A stretch of 64,000 nt of DNA from Adlercreutzia equolifaciens (lineage in GTDB: Bacteria > Actinomycetota > Coriobacteriia > Coriobacteriales > Eggerthellaceae), in the NCBI RefSeq assembly GCF_029076695.1, contig NZ_JARFIK010000001.1:310001-374000 (forward strand), read 5' to 3'. Positions 20,882 through 29,899 of this stretch are shown one piece after another. Numbering within the stretch: position 1 is the first letter of the stretch; each line of letters begins with the position of its first letter. The notes beneath the pieces are model-generated. The model saw only the letters and a list, made by a program, of their open reading frames with translations. It was not told where the DNA came from and did not search any database. The position numbers and the translations under genes were made by a program.

Positions 20882-22786
20882 TTACTTCCCTTCGTTCTCG
20901 TCGTCGACTACCTCGTAGTCGGCCTCGATGGTGTCATCGGCCGGAGCCGTCTCGGCAGCGGCGGCCTGAGCACCCGCGGCGGCACCCTCGGTGGAGTACA
21001 CAACCTCGGCGAGCTTGTAGCCGGCCTGCTGGATCTTCTCGGTAGCAGCCTTGATGGCATCGAGATCGGTGCCCTCAAGAGCGCTCTTGGTCTCGGCGAT
21101 GGCCTCCTCGGCCTGGGTCTTGGCGTCGGCCGGCACCTTGTCGCCCAACTCATCCAGCGTCTGCTGGGTGGCGTTCACCAGAGCGTCGGCGTTGTTGCGC
21201 ACCTCGGCTTCTTCCTTGCGAGCGGCATCCTCTTCGGCGTGCTGCTCGGCGTCCTTCACCATGCGATCGACTTCGTCGTCGGACAGGGCGGTGGAGCCGG
21301 AGATGGTGATCTGCTGCTGCTTGCCCGTGCCCAGGTCCTTAGCGGACACGTTCACGATGCCGTTGGCGTCGATGTCGAAGGTAACCTCGATCTGCGGCAC
21401 GCCACGGCGAGCAGCCGGGATGCCGGTAAGCTGGAAGCGGCCGAGCGTCTTGTTGCCCGCGGCCATCTCGCGCTCGCCCTGCAGGACGTGCACCTCAACG
21501 GAGGTCTGGTTGTCGGCCGCCGTGGAGTAGATTTCCGTCTTGCGGGTAGGAATGGTGGTGTTGCGCTCGATCATCTTGGTCATCACGCCGCCCATGGTCT
21601 CAACGCCCAGGGACAACGGGGTAACGTCAAGCAGCAGGATGCCCTGCACGTCGCCGGCAAGCACGCCGCCCTGAACGGCAGCGCCCATGGCCACTACCTC
21701 GTCCGGGTTCACGGACATGTTCGGGGCCTTGCCCGTGAGCTGCTTCACCAGCTCCTGCACGGCCGGCATACGGGTGGAGCCGCCGACCAGGATAACCTCG
21801 TCGACCTCGCCCATCTTCAGGCCGGCATCCTTCAGCGCCTGCTCGACCGGCTTCTTGCAGCGGTCCAGCAGGTCCTTCGTGATGCGCTCGAACTCAGCGC
21901 GGGTGAGCGTGAGGTCGAGGTGCTTCGGGCCAGAGGCGTCAGCGGTGATGAAGGGCAGGTTGATGTTGGTCTGGCTGGTGGAGGAAAGCTCCATCTTGGC
22001 CTTCTCAGCGGCTTCCTTCAAACGCTGCAGGGCCATGGGGTCCTTGCGCAGGTCGATGCCGTTCTCGGCCAGGAACTTGTCGGCCATCCAGTCGATGATG
22101 CGCTGGTCCCAGTCGTCGCCGCCCAGGTGGTTGTCGCCAGCGGTGGAGGCTACCTCGAACACGCCGTCGCCCAGCTCAAGCACGGACACGTCGAAGGTGC
22201 CGCCGCCCAGGTCGAAGACGAGGATCTTCTCGTCGTGGTCAACCTTGTCAAGGCCGTAGGCCAGAGCCGCAGCAGTAGGCTCGTTGATGATACGCAGAAC
22301 CTCGAGGCCGGCGATCTTGCCAGCGTCCTTGGTGGCCTGACGCTGAGCGTCGTTGAAGTAGGCCGGGACGGTGATGACCGCCTGGGTGATGGGCTCGCCC
22401 ACCTGCTTCTCGGCGTCGGTCTTCAGCTTCTGAAGAACCATAGCGGAGATTTCCTCGGGGGTGTAGTCCTTGCCGTCAATGTCGATGACGGCGCGTCCGT
22501 CCTTGCCCTTCTGCACCTTGTAGGACACGGTCTTCTGCTCTTCGGGGGTTTCGTCGAAGGAGCGGCCGATGAAGCGCTTGACGGAGGAAACGGTGTTCTC
22601 AGGGTTGGTGACGGCCTGGTTCTTTGCGGCCTTGCCTACCACGCGCTCGCCGTCCTTGCGGAAGCCCTCGACGGACGGGGTGGTGCGGTCGCCCTCGGCG
22701 TTCACCAGGATTTCGGGCTCGGAGCCCTCCATGACGGCCATGGCGGAGTTCGTGGTGCCCAAGTCAATGCCAAGAATCTTGCTCAT
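20882..22786 (-). CDS. dnaK: Chaperone DnaK (Hsp70)
   Basis: The 634-residue Hsp70 starts [14 protein letters not shown] and has the phosphate and adenosine motifs ([20 protein letters not shown]), the [14 protein letters not shown] linker region and the substrate-binding domain, ending in an acidic tail. The start at 22786 fits the family N terminus exactly, and an in-frame ATG seven codons upstream is rejected. It is first in the dnaK-grpE-dnaJ-hspR-clpB operon and is preceded by a near-consensus promoter about 48 nt away. Confidence 0.97.
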   Translation of the reverse strand: MSKILGIDLGTTNSAMAVMEGSEPEILVNAEGDRTTPSVEGFRKDGERVVGKAAKNQAVTNPENTVSSVKRFIGRSFDETPEEQKTVSYKVQKGKDGRAVIDIDGKDYTPEEISAMVLQKLKTDAEKQVGEPITQAVITVPAYFNDAQRQATKDAGKIAGLEVLRIINEPTAAALAYGLDKVDHDEKILVFDLGGGTFDVSVLELGDGVFEVASTAGDNHLGGDDWDQRIIDWMADKFLAENGIDLRKDPMALQRLKEAAEKAKMELSSTSQTNINLPFITADASGPKHLDLTLTRAEFERITKDLLDRCKKPVEQALKDAGLKMGEVDEVILVGGSTRMPAVQELVKQLTGKAPNMSVNPDEVVAMGAAVQGGVLAGDVQGILLLDVTPLSLGVETMGGVMTKMIERNTTIPTRKTEIYSTAADNQTSVEVHVLQGEREMAAGNKTLGRFQLTGIPAARRGVPQIEVTFDIDANGIVNVSAKDLGTGKQQQITISGSTALSDDEVDRMVKDAEQHAEEDAARKEEAEVRNNADALVNATQQTLDELGDKVPADAKTQAEEAIAETKSALEGTDLDAIKAATEKIQQAGYKLAEVVYSTEGAAAGAQAAAAETAPADDTIEADYEVVDDENEGK

Positions 22787-22840
22787 TGTGTACTGCCTCG
22801 CTTTCACAGAATTACTTGCATAGTGCTGATGTTGGATGAC

Positions 22841-22869
22841 AGTATAAAATCTAAGTCTATGGCTGTCAA
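22841..22869 (-). promoter_or_regulatory. dnaK operon promoter (sigma-70 type)
   Basis: On the minus strand a perfect TTGACA (-35, 22864-22869) and TATACT (-10, 22841-22846) are separated by 17 nt. This is the strongest promoter match in the window. An inverted repeat, CTAAGTCTATG (22851-22861) with CATAGCCTTAG (22878-22888), one mismatch, straddles the -35 box. Confidence 0.85.
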
Positions 22870-22912
22870 GTTATCTGCATAGCCTTAGATGATAGAGAGT
22901 CACCAGGGAGCA

Positions 22913-22933
22913 CTTTAGGCCCCCGCACTCAAG
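22913..22933. promoter_or_regulatory. Candidate HspR operator (HAIR-like)
   Basis: CTTTAGG-N7-ACTCAAG matches 12 of 14 positions of the actinobacterial HAIR consensus CTTGAGT-N7-ACTCAAG. It lies about 44 nt upstream of the dnaK -35 box. A weaker 9/14 match (22849-22869) overlaps the -35 itself. The presence of hspR in the operon supports autoregulation. Confidence 0.65.
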
Positions 22934-23114
22934 AATCCTGACAGCACGGAGAGCTTGTAACAGCGAGAAAAACGAGCCGTTACCTGGGCGAAAGGAGAAA
23001 AACTTTGCCATCATCAGGTCATTTAGTACCTTTATACTCATGAATGAAGAAACTATGGAGAACACCTGTTCGCTCTCTTTCAATCACACTCGCTAGCCTC
23101 CATCCCAAACAAAA

Positions 23115-23140
23115 AGGGCGCCCTCTGGTGAGAGCGCCCT
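23115..23140 (-). terminator. Terminator of the SurA-like gene
   Basis: AGGGCGCCCTC (23115-23125) pairs with 23130-23140 with one mismatch and a 4-nt loop. On the minus strand it is followed by a run of five T. Confidence 0.8.
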
Positions 23141-23175
23141 CAGGAAGCTTGAGTACGTAGCTGGAAGAATATCTT

Positions 23176-24102
23176 CTATTCAGCGTCGCCGTCTTCCTCG
23201 AGCTCCAGCTCGTCAAGGTCGATCACATTGCCGTCCTCGTCCAGATACACCATATCGTCCGTGCCGGCGTCGGCGCCCTCGATGGTGTAGTCGCTTCCGT
23301 CGCCAAGGCTGAAGCCATCCTCAGCCGCGCTCTGATAGGGCGTCATGTCGATGTCGTAGGGCAGACCCTGGGGCATGGGATTCTCGGTCACGCCCTTCTG
23401 CTGCTTGTAATCCTCGAGCCACGCCATGAAGAGGGTGCCGTCCTGGTCTTCGGTGATCTGGTCGCCCAAAGCCACTTCCATGATCTTCTGCTCAAGGAGC
23501 ATGGGGATGAGGCTGTCTTGGATATAGGACTCCTCGGTCATGCCGTAGGCGGCCAGATCCTCCTCGTACTCCTCGTCAGATTCGTACATGGACTTCAACT
23601 CGGCCAGCGCGCTGTCGATGTCGTCCTGCGTTACCTCGATATTGAACTCCTGGGCAGCCAGGTTGTACAGCTGCTCGTAGACAAAGCTGTCGAGAATATC
23701 CTGACGGGCGGTTTCCGGCGTGTACCCATAGGCAGCCAGCCACTCTCCCCAAGCTTCGTCGGTTTCCAGGCCGGAATCCTGGCGGAAGCCGGCAATGTAG
23801 TCCGTGATGTCCTGCTCCATAATGTTCTGCCCGTTCACCGTAGCAGCAACGGCGTTGGCGTCCACCGTAGCCGTGGCGCCGTCGTTGGCCGCGTCGGGCG
23901 ACTCGGCCTCCACCTCGGAGTTCACCGCAGCTTGATCGGGCCCCATCAAGGCCGAAATGCCAAGCGTAGTGCCCAGGCACAACACCAACATGAGGACGAA
24001 AGCGCCAGCGATAAGGCCCCAAACCGCCCCCGTAGAACGGGGCTCAGGCGCAGCGGTCTCCGGGGTTGCCGCTTCTTGTGTGTTTGTCTTTTCTTCAGTC
24101 AT
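23176..24102 (-). CDS. Membrane-anchored SurA N-terminal-domain protein
   Basis: This 308-residue protein has a short Thr/Glu/Pro-rich cytoplasmic leader (1-27), one membrane segment (about 28-52) and an extracytoplasmic domain. The VAATVNGQNIMEQDITDYI stretch matches the SurA/PrsA N-terminal chaperone domain. No parvulin PPIase domain is evident, and the tail is strongly acidic. It probably acts as a membrane-tethered foldase or chaperone for exported proteins, which is plausible given the many Tat enzymes here. The start at 24102 has AAGGAG 5 nt upstream, and the longer open frame (to 24471) runs back through the ferredoxin locus and is rejected. Confidence 0.75.
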   Translation of the reverse strand: MTEEKTNTQEAATPETAAPEPRSTGAVWGLIAGAFVLMLVLCLGTTLGISALMGPDQAAVNSEVEAESPDAANDGATATVDANAVAATVNGQNIMEQDITDYIAGFRQDSGLETDEAWGEWLAAYGYTPETARQDILDSFVYEQLYNLAAQEFNIEVTQDDIDSALAELKSMYESDEEYEEDLAAYGMTEESYIQDSLIPMLLEQKIMEVALGDQITEDQDGTLFMAWLEDYKQQKGVTENPMPQGLPYDIDMTPYQSAAEDGFSLGDGSDYTIEGADAGTDDMVYLDEDGNVIDLDELELEEDGDAE

Positions 24103-24261
24103 GAATGCTCCTTCGGGCACAAAGTCCCTGTTCAAGATTGAGATGCCACCAATAGCGGCGTGAGGTACTCGCAGTAGTGTAGGGGTTGGCCCCCTCTTAA
24201 GGCATGGTGGCGACGAATTCTTCAGAAAAGCTTGTCCAAGCTGAAAGCCGCCTGAAGCCAT

Positions 24262-24291
24262 AAAAAAGCACCCCCGCCGAAGCGAGGGTGC
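24262..24291 (-). terminator. Terminator of the ferredoxin gene
   Basis: The 10-bp stem (24268-24277 with 24282-24291, one mismatch) has a TTCG loop on the minus strand and is followed by six T residues. Confidence 0.85.
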
Positions 24292-24311
24292 ACCATAAGC
24301 TGAGAGACTGG

Positions 24312-24500
24312 TTAGTCCTCGACGATCTCGGGGATGGCGCCCATGGGGCACTCCTCGACGCAGTCGCCGCAGGCGATGCAGGCCTCGTCGTTGACGGACT
24401 CGGCAACGCCGTTCACAACCTCGAGCACTTCCTGGGGGCAGGCGTCGACGCAGATGCCGCAGCCAATGCACTCGTCAGCTTCGATTACCGGATGAGACAT
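24312..24500 (-). CDS. 2x[4Fe-4S] ferredoxin
   Basis: The 62-residue protein carries two CxxCxxCxxxCP motifs (CIGCGICVDACP near 11-22 and CIACGDCVEECP near 41-52), the classical low-potential bacterial ferredoxin. It would carry electrons for anaerobic metabolism in the cytoplasm. AAAGGAG lies 6 nt before the ATG. The longer frame upstream has no ribosome site. It is a single-gene unit with its own terminator. Confidence 0.93.
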   Translation of the reverse strand: MSHPVIEADECIGCGICVDACPQEVLEVVNGVAESVNDEACIACGDCVEECPMGAIPEIVED

Positions 24501-24695
24501 GGGAAGCTCCTTTGTTCTCGGTATGATTTCCTCGTCTAATGAAGCGGTAGGCGCAGGGCCCCTCCAACTACATTGCGCAAGATACCATGAAAGCATCGCC
24601 GCGCAAGCAGGAATGAAGAATTTTTCAGGGGGCGGCATCCACCCGCTTTCACCCCTGCCCAATCCGCCGGTAAACGGTACCTAGCAGATGCGCGA

Positions 24696-26159
24696 TCAGC
24701 GCCCCGGGGCTTCTTCCTCAAGTCGATCGATGAGCTCCTGCTTGTTGCCGACCGCAACTTTTTGATAAATATGGCGAACGTGGCTTTTGACGGTATTTAA
24801 CGAAATGCTCAACCCCTCGGCAATCACCGGCATGCTCCTCCCCTGCACGAGAGGATGAAGCACCTCACGCTCTCGATCGCTCAAGCCATGCCTCACGCCA
24901 AACTCTTCTACCATAGCCCAGCTGCGACTCTCCTCGCGAGAAGGCTCAGCCTCGTCAAGGGCTCCCCAAAGGGCATCAGGGCGCCCGTCGTTAAGCACCA
25001 GCATCAAAATAATAACAATAAGATAAACCAGCGAAGAGGAAAGTGCCGTCATCTGCTCGGCGGTAAGACTGACAGACACCGTGAGAGCAATAACCGCAAG
25101 AGCCGCCACGAACGTACCCGCCGCGGTCAAAATGCGCACCAGCCCTGTTACAACTGTTGTCGATGCGCGTTGGCTCTTGACAAGGCCAAACAGCACGGCC
25201 CAAATCATGCAATCAAAACAGCCGTAGCCAATATGCGCGATTATCTCAATCACATATCCGTAGCCATTGAAGAGAAACGGGAGAAACAGAAACCCCGCGA
25301 TAATAACCAAGATTGACGCCTTGTAGGCAATGCGCGGTTTCCAGCCGAACACACTCATGCCCACGAAGAAAAGCAGGCAGGTAGCACCTCGCGCAAGAAA
25401 TCGAGCACCGTCACTTCCTCCGCTCGCACTAGCTCCTGGCGTAGCGTAGAGAAACATTATCACGCCAAAATATGCACTGTAGCTCACCAGCAGCAACGCG
25501 AACCGCCATGGAAGCACCGAGGCCAACAACCCTCGAGGTACCGGATCCATCAGATCGTACTCTGCCGCTCGATTTACGGAATCTGGATTGTCCTCTTCCT
25601 GATGAGACAACACCCAGGCAGCCCCCATGCTAAGAAGGGGCATCGCTCCGAGAACCGCAACACGGAGACCACCCGTAAGGTTCATAACAATCAGATAGAC
25701 CACACAGGAGAAAGCAATAGAGCCGGGCACCCATACGCTTCCCCGATTTTGACCATCGCGCGCGTACACCTCGGCCCACACAAGCGTCATGGCACCCATG
25801 GTCAGCCCATTGATGGCCAGCCCAACACCAAAGAGGGCCTCGCTCTGCTGAGCTCCCCACGCAAGAAGCAAACTCCCACTCGCTCCAGCCAAAGAAATCG
25901 CTCCTACAATGAGACGCTGCCGCAAGGACCGAGCTCCAAAGTCTTGGCAAAAGTTCAGCACAATCGCAAAGAACGCAATCGCAAAAGGAAGGCACACCAG
26001 GGAAGAATAGCGAGAGAACAAAATCGACTGATCGACGCCCCCAAACGTTAGCGGACTGCTAAAAAGCGTCAGGTCAATCCACGCCCAATACAGCCCGAAT
26101 CCTACCATCGCCGCCACCGAGGTAGTATCGAAATATGACACCCTGCGCTTATCGGACAC
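24696..26159 (-). CDS. Membrane LuxR-family transcriptional regulator
   Basis: The 487-residue protein has about twelve hydrophobic segments (10-390) and a C-terminal LuxR HTH (about 415-480) with HGLSDREREVLHPLVQG and ISLNTVKSHVRHIYQK. It follows a Tat flavoprotein gene on the same strand, separated by a perfect hairpin, so it probably regulates that gene from the membrane. Base composition of this gene and its neighbour looks more AT-rich than the flanks by eye, which could mean separate acquisition. The ligand is unknown. Confidence 0.86.
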   Translation of the reverse strand: MSDKRRVSYFDTTSVAAMVGFGLYWAWIDLTLFSSPLTFGGVDQSILFSRYSSLVCLPFAIAFFAIVLNFCQDFGARSLRQRLIVGAISLAGASGSLLLAWGAQQSEALFGVGLAINGLTMGAMTLVWAEVYARDGQNRGSVWVPGSIAFSCVVYLIVMNLTGGLRVAVLGAMPLLSMGAAWVLSHQEEDNPDSVNRAAEYDLMDPVPRGLLASVLPWRFALLLVSYSAYFGVIMFLYATPGASASGGSDGARFLARGATCLLFFVGMSVFGWKPRIAYKASILVIIAGFLFLPFLFNGYGYVIEIIAHIGYGCFDCMIWAVLFGLVKSQRASTTVVTGLVRILTAAGTFVAALAVIALTVSVSLTAEQMTALSSSLVYLIVIILMLVLNDGRPDALWGALDEAEPSREESRSWAMVEEFGVRHGLSDREREVLHPLVQGRSMPVIAEGLSISLNTVKSHVRHIYQKVAVGNKQELIDRLEEEAPGR

Positions 26160-26176
26160 GCCATCCCCCTCTCATT

Positions 26177-26211
26177 AAGGACGTTGGGCCGTCTGACGGC
26201 CCAACGTCCTT
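26177..26211. terminator. Perfect 15-bp hairpin between flavoprotein and luxR
   Basis: AAGGACGTTGGGCCG (26177-26191) pairs exactly with 26197-26211 across a 5-nt loop. It lies 18 nt before the luxR start and 57 nt after the flavoprotein stop. No U-tract follows, so it may attenuate read-through into luxR or act as an operator. Confidence 0.6.
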
Positions 26212-26267
26212 GCCTTCCATCATAGCGCAGGGAGGGAGTACGCTACTGATGGCCCTAGGAAAGAAAC

Positions 26268-28019
26268 CTACTCTACGCCTGCCAGCTGTCGGCCAAGAAC
26301 ATACGGAAGGGCCCCGCACACCGAGCCAAGATTCAATCCCGGCACGTAGAACGAATAGATCGAACCATAGAAGTCGCCGATCATACTGCCTACGCAATAA
26401 AGACCTTCGATGGGCTCATCGTTCTCATCGCAAATTTGCAGCTTGCTGTTGGTGCGCGGACCACCGAGCACCGTAAGGAAGGTGTAGTCCGTAGGCGTTG
26501 TCTTCGCGCCATAAAACGGCGGGGTCTTAACAGGAACCAGAATGCTTTCCACGTCCTGGAATTCCTCATCGTAGCCTTGTTCGCAATAACGATTCCAGTT
26601 CTCGATGGTTTTCTTTGCCGTTTCTTGGTCGATATCGTCCCATTGAGCCAGAAGATCTTCAATGGTGTCAGCCTTGATCATGGTTCCCTGCTCAACGTTG
26701 CCATCCCACATTTCCGGCATAGCCGAGGCAGGCGTTGACGGGATGCCGTTCACATTTTTGTAGCAGCTGCCAAGATTCCATTCGTCGCGGATGTTCGCAT
26801 AGTCCGCATCCCACACGTAGAAGATCTTCTCCTGGGGTCGATGGCGTACAACATTGAGAATATGCGCGATGTTGGAATCCTCGTTCATGAATCTTTCGCC
26901 ATAAATGTCCATGTTGATGCCGAAAAAGCTGTCCAAGCCTTCGGGGTTAGGCCAGGTGGGCCAAATGTGCATATTGCAGAAGCAGGTAGTGTTCTTTTGC
27001 CAAGCGGCCCCAACCCACAAAGCCATCTTGTGTCCGTCGCCGGGATACAGTCCGTCATAGACAAGGCCCGCATCGTAATCAATGTTGTCCCAGGTGATCT
27101 TATCCTTGAAAATCTCATAGGCTTCGGGGGAGTATCGAGCCATCATGTCACGATCTTTCGAAAAGTCTCCCGTAGCAAGCACAATGGCCTTCGTGCCAAC
27201 ATACTTTATGTACTTACCATCCTTGTCCTGGGCTATAACGGCGGAGACGCGTCCCTTCCCGTCATCGTCTCGAACCAGCTGAAGAGCCTTGGTGCTGTAA
27301 TAGATCGTGCCGCCAGTTGACTCAATTTTGCTCGCATAGCCTGCTGCCTGCTGGGGAGCACCCTCCAAAGCACCGTTCGGAGTCTCCTCGTTCCAGAAAT
27401 TATGTGCGGACGGAGGACAAGAAGTGATTCCATCGGGGTCCACATAGGCATTCTCCAAGCAAGGCTTAAGCCCCACTTCGGCCATAATGTCAATTTGCCA
27501 GTCCATGAACTCAGCGGAGCGGTTAACCCACGTAGCCCACTTTTTGGTGTCCAAGTTGAAGCTATTGATCAACTGCTCCACCTTGACGATCTCCTGCGCT
27601 TTTTGGGGATCGTAGTCGACGCCCATCTCTTTTTGGTATTTCGAGCCAATAGCGTTGTTCGATCCTCCGCGTCCGATGGGCTTGGAGCTTGCCGTAACAA
27701 CAACTACGTCGGCGCCTGCCATTGAGGCTGAGCAGCCACAGCACATGCCCGACATACCACCGCCCACAACAACCACCTCAGACTCGATGGTTTCCGCAAT
27801 GTCACTATCGGCAATGGGTTCAGGAGGAATTTCGAACGACCATTTTTCGGTTTCGAACTTATCAAGCGTCATAAGAGACGAATCATTTGCCGGAGAAGAG
27901 GTCTGTCCAGCTGTGGGAGCCTGGGGACTGCATCCCGCTAACGCACCGCTCGCCATTCCAGCCACGCCAAGAGCAAGGCCTCCCTTGAGAAAATCACGAC
28001 GATTCAGTTTGCTTTCCAC
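26268..28019 (-). CDS. Tat-exported fumarate reductase-like flavoprotein
   Basis: This 583-residue protein begins with a twin-arginine signal (NRRDFLKGG at 6-14) and a lipobox-like LAGC. A FAD-binding GGGMSGMCCG motif and the FAD_binding_2/fumarate reductase fold follow, with a C-terminal GLYCVGSMIGDFYGSIYSF segment that closes the FAD site. No FMN-binding or cytochrome domain is fused. Related Eggerthella enzymes reduce diverse organic acceptors, and its own substrate is unknown. I choose the GTG start at 28019 because a purine-rich AAGGGATGGGA site precedes it and the Tat signal then begins properly. The upstream ATG at 28106 would place 29 odd residues before it. Confidence 0.85.
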   Translation of the reverse strand: MESKLNRRDFLKGGLALGVAGMASGALAGCSPQAPTAGQTSSPANDSSLMTLDKFETEKWSFEIPPEPIADSDIAETIESEVVVVGGGMSGMCCGCSASMAGADVVVVTASSKPIGRGGSNNAIGSKYQKEMGVDYDPQKAQEIVKVEQLINSFNLDTKKWATWVNRSAEFMDWQIDIMAEVGLKPCLENAYVDPDGITSCPPSAHNFWNEETPNGALEGAPQQAAGYASKIESTGGTIYYSTKALQLVRDDDGKGRVSAVIAQDKDGKYIKYVGTKAIVLATGDFSKDRDMMARYSPEAYEIFKDKITWDNIDYDAGLVYDGLYPGDGHKMALWVGAAWQKNTTCFCNMHIWPTWPNPEGLDSFFGINMDIYGERFMNEDSNIAHILNVVRHRPQEKIFYVWDADYANIRDEWNLGSCYKNVNGIPSTPASAMPEMWDGNVEQGTMIKADTIEDLLAQWDDIDQETAKKTIENWNRYCEQGYDEEFQDVESILVPVKTPPFYGAKTTPTDYTFLTVLGGPRTNSKLQICDENDEPIEGLYCVGSMIGDFYGSIYSFYVPGLNLGSVCGALPYVLGRQLAGVE

Positions 28020-28135
28020 GTTTATCCCATCCCTTTCATCTTGTCTTTCTTTCGCCTCTTGCGTGCTCACGCAACAAGGCTTCGAGCAAAGTATGGGATT
28101 CGGCAACAGCCGCTACCAACCTCCTTTAGTAATGA

Positions 28136-28150
28136 TTTTCCAGGTCAAAG
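28136..28150 (+). promoter_or_regulatory. Shared motif TTTTCCAGGTCAAAG upstream of the flavoprotein
   Basis: The motif differs by one missing C from the copy near dmsA (6480) and is similar to one near 47225. It lies about 117 nt before the flavoprotein start. It is a candidate operator for the membrane LuxR regulators. Confidence 0.4.
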
Positions 28151-28184
28151 CATCACTACTTTAGTATGAAAGCCTCATCTTTCC

Positions 28185-28228
28185 CAAAAAAGAACCCTCC
28201 CATCGTCTTCGAAAGAGCGAGGGGAGGG
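28185..28228 (-). terminator. hypE terminator
   Basis: The GGGAGGG/CCCTCCC-framed stem (28195-28228, small mismatches) is followed on the minus strand by TTCTTTTTT, 37 nt after hypE. Confidence 0.8.
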
Positions 28229-28264
28229 CTTGTCAAAAACCAAGGATTGCTTGATAAGCGATAG

Positions 28265-29290
28265 CTAGCAGATGCGCGGCAGTTGTTCACCGACGAGCAT
28301 GTCCAGGATGCGCGTACTGCCGAAGGCGGTGCGCAGGAACACTTTGGGGCCGCGGGTCTCGTCGGCCGCCGCCACGGTGCCGATGATCGCCGCCTCGACG
28401 CCATAAGGACTTTCATGCATGGCCGCCAAGGCCGCTTCAGCCTCATCGGCCGGCACGACACACACCATCTTGCCCTCGTTGGCCACCTGCATCACGTCGT
28501 AGCCCAGCATCTCGCAGGCACCGAGCACGGCGTCGCGCACGGGCACCGCGTCTTCCTCGATGGTGATGTCGGTGTTCGATTGAGCAGCCAGCTCGTTGAG
28601 CGTGGAAGCCAGACCGCCGCGCGTGGGGTCGCGGAAGCAGCGCGTGTGCGGAGCCGCCTCCAGCACCGCAGCGATAAGATGATTGAGCGGCGCCGCATCG
28701 CTTTCAATGTCCGCCGAGAAGTTCAAGCCCTCACGGCAGCTCATGATAGTGATGCCGTGGTCGCCCAGCGTGCCGGTGACCAGCACCACATCCCCCGGCT
28801 GAATCTGCGCGCCGCCCAAGTTCACGCCCTCGGGCACGGCACCCACGCCGCTGGTATTGATATAGATGCCGTCGCCATGGCCGCGATTCACCACCTTGGT
28901 GTCGCCCGTGACGAAACGCACGCCGGCTTCTTTGGCCGCCTCGGCCATGGAGGCGCAGATGCGGCGCAGATCGTCCATGGGAAAGCCCTCTTCCAAGACG
29001 AAGGCGCAGGAGAGGTAGAGCGGACGGGCACCCGAAGTGGCCACATCGTTCACCGTACCGCACACGGCCAAGCGGCCGATATCGCCGCCGGGGAAGAAAT
29101 GCGGCGTCACCACGAAGCTGTCCGTCGAATAGGCCAAGCGCTCGTCGGGAGCCAGCGGGGGCAGCACCGCGGCATCGTCGCCCCGCAGCAGCTCGTCGCT
29201 ACCATAGGCCTCGAAGAACACCTCGTCGATGATGCGCTTCATCATCGAGCCGCCCGAACCATGGCCGAGCATTACCTTCTCATCTGCCAT
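28265..29290 (-). CDS. hypE: Hydrogenase maturation factor HypE
   Basis: The 341-residue protein starts MADEKVMLGHGSGGSMM and ends in PRIC, the C-terminal cysteine that carries the thiocarboxamide/thiocyanate used to make the CN ligands of [NiFe] hydrogenase. The AIRS/PurM-type ATP-binding GDDAAVLP motif is present. HypE works with HypF and then HypCD, which are not in this window. It lies downstream of nikR, so nickel supply and hydrogenase maturation are grouped. A 163-bp segment now separates it from nikR; see the palindromic insertion. Confidence 0.95.
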   Translation of the reverse strand: MADEKVMLGHGSGGSMMKRIIDEVFFEAYGSDELLRGDDAAVLPPLAPDERLAYSTDSFVVTPHFFPGGDIGRLAVCGTVNDVATSGARPLYLSCAFVLEEGFPMDDLRRICASMAEAAKEAGVRFVTGDTKVVNRGHGDGIYINTSGVGAVPEGVNLGGAQIQPGDVVLVTGTLGDHGITIMSCREGLNFSADIESDAAPLNHLIAAVLEAAPHTRCFRDPTRGGLASTLNELAAQSNTDITIEEDAVPVRDAVLGACEMLGYDVMQVANEGKMVCVVPADEAEAALAAMHESPYGVEAAIIGTVAAADETRGPKVFLRTAFGSTRILDMLVGEQLPRIC

Positions 29291-29467
29291 TACATGAACC
29301 TTCCTTGTTATAACCAGCACAAACCCGCGAAGGAGACGGCGGGTGTGCCGACCGAGCGAGTTCCGCAGCGACTGAAACAGCCCAGTGGGCTGTTTCACCA
29401 AGCGAGGACTGTTTGAGCGAATCGGCATGCCCGCCGGCTCCGCCTCGAGGATTTACATGAACCTTCC
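29290..29467. mobile_element. MITE-like palindromic insertion between nikR and hypE
   Basis: A 148-bp segment (29305-29452) is flanked by exact 15-bp direct repeats, TTACATGAACCTTCC at 29290-29304 and 29453-29467. It has 20-nt inverted repeats matching at 17 positions (29332-29351 with 29422-29441) and a perfect 11-bp central hairpin (TGAAACAGCCC, 29373-29383, with 29387-29397). The repeat contains the nikR stop and the hypE ribosome site. Removing one copy plus the insert restores a TAATG stop-start overlap. It encodes no protein I can support. Confidence 0.7.
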
Positions 29468-29899
29468 CGTGGTGGTAAGCACCAGCTTGCCGTTCTTCAC
29501 GCCCTTGGTGCCCAAGATGAGGTTGGCCACACTTTGCACGAGGCCCGTTTCTCCGCGCATGACCACCACCTCCAAGCACATGTGCTCGTCCACGTGCACA
29601 TGCATGGTGGAGATAATGGTGTCGAAGTAGTCGTGCTGAATGGTGTGCAGCTTTTCCTGCAAATCGTTGGAATGATGGTCGTAGACAATGGTGAGCGTGC
29701 CCATGACCAGCGAGCCCGGCGTGGCGCACTCTTCTTCAACCAGTGCGTCGCGCACTAAATCGCGCACGACCTCGCTGCGGTTCTTCGCCAAACCGCGGCG
29801 TGCTACCAGCTGATCGAACTCGATGAGCAGCCCCTCGGGCATGGCCACCGAGAAACGCACCAGATCGTTGCTGGAAGGGCGCGGCTTACACGAGCTCAA
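29453..29899 (-). CDS. nikR: Nickel-responsive regulator NikR
   Basis: This 148-residue ribbon-helix-helix protein has its DNA-binding half at 10-60 and an ACT-type nickel domain. Nickel ligands H89, H100, H102 and C108 match E. coli H76, H87, H89 and C95. It represses nickel uptake genes when nickel is plentiful. It overlaps the upstream small ORF by 14 nt. The N terminus is about 12 residues longer than usual. Its targets are probably outside this window. Confidence 0.94.
   Translation of the reverse strand: MSSCKPRPSSNDLVRFSVAMPEGLLIEFDQLVARRGLAKNRSEVVRDLVRDALVEEECATPGSLVMGTLTIVYDHHSNDLQEKLHTIQHDYFDTIISTMHVHVDEHMCLEVVVMRGETGLVQSVANLILGTKGVKNGKLVLTTTGRFM

Larger units (their letters stand above)
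22787..23175. other. 389-nt regulatory region before dnaK
   Basis: The part nearest dnaK holds the promoter, an inverted repeat and two HAIR-like sites. The distal part (about 22940-23110) is featureless apart from A-rich tracts, and the terminator of the SurA-like gene lies at 23115-23140. No credible gene is present. Confidence 0.6.

Noticed and set aside
24312-24662. Longer 116-residue version of the ferredoxin
   Set aside because: The upstream start has no ribosome site and adds unrelated residues. MSHPV at 24500 has AAAGGAG.
28019-28106. Upstream ATG start for the first flavoprotein
   Set aside because: It would place 29 residues, some Cys-rich, before the Tat signal and lacks a ribosome site.
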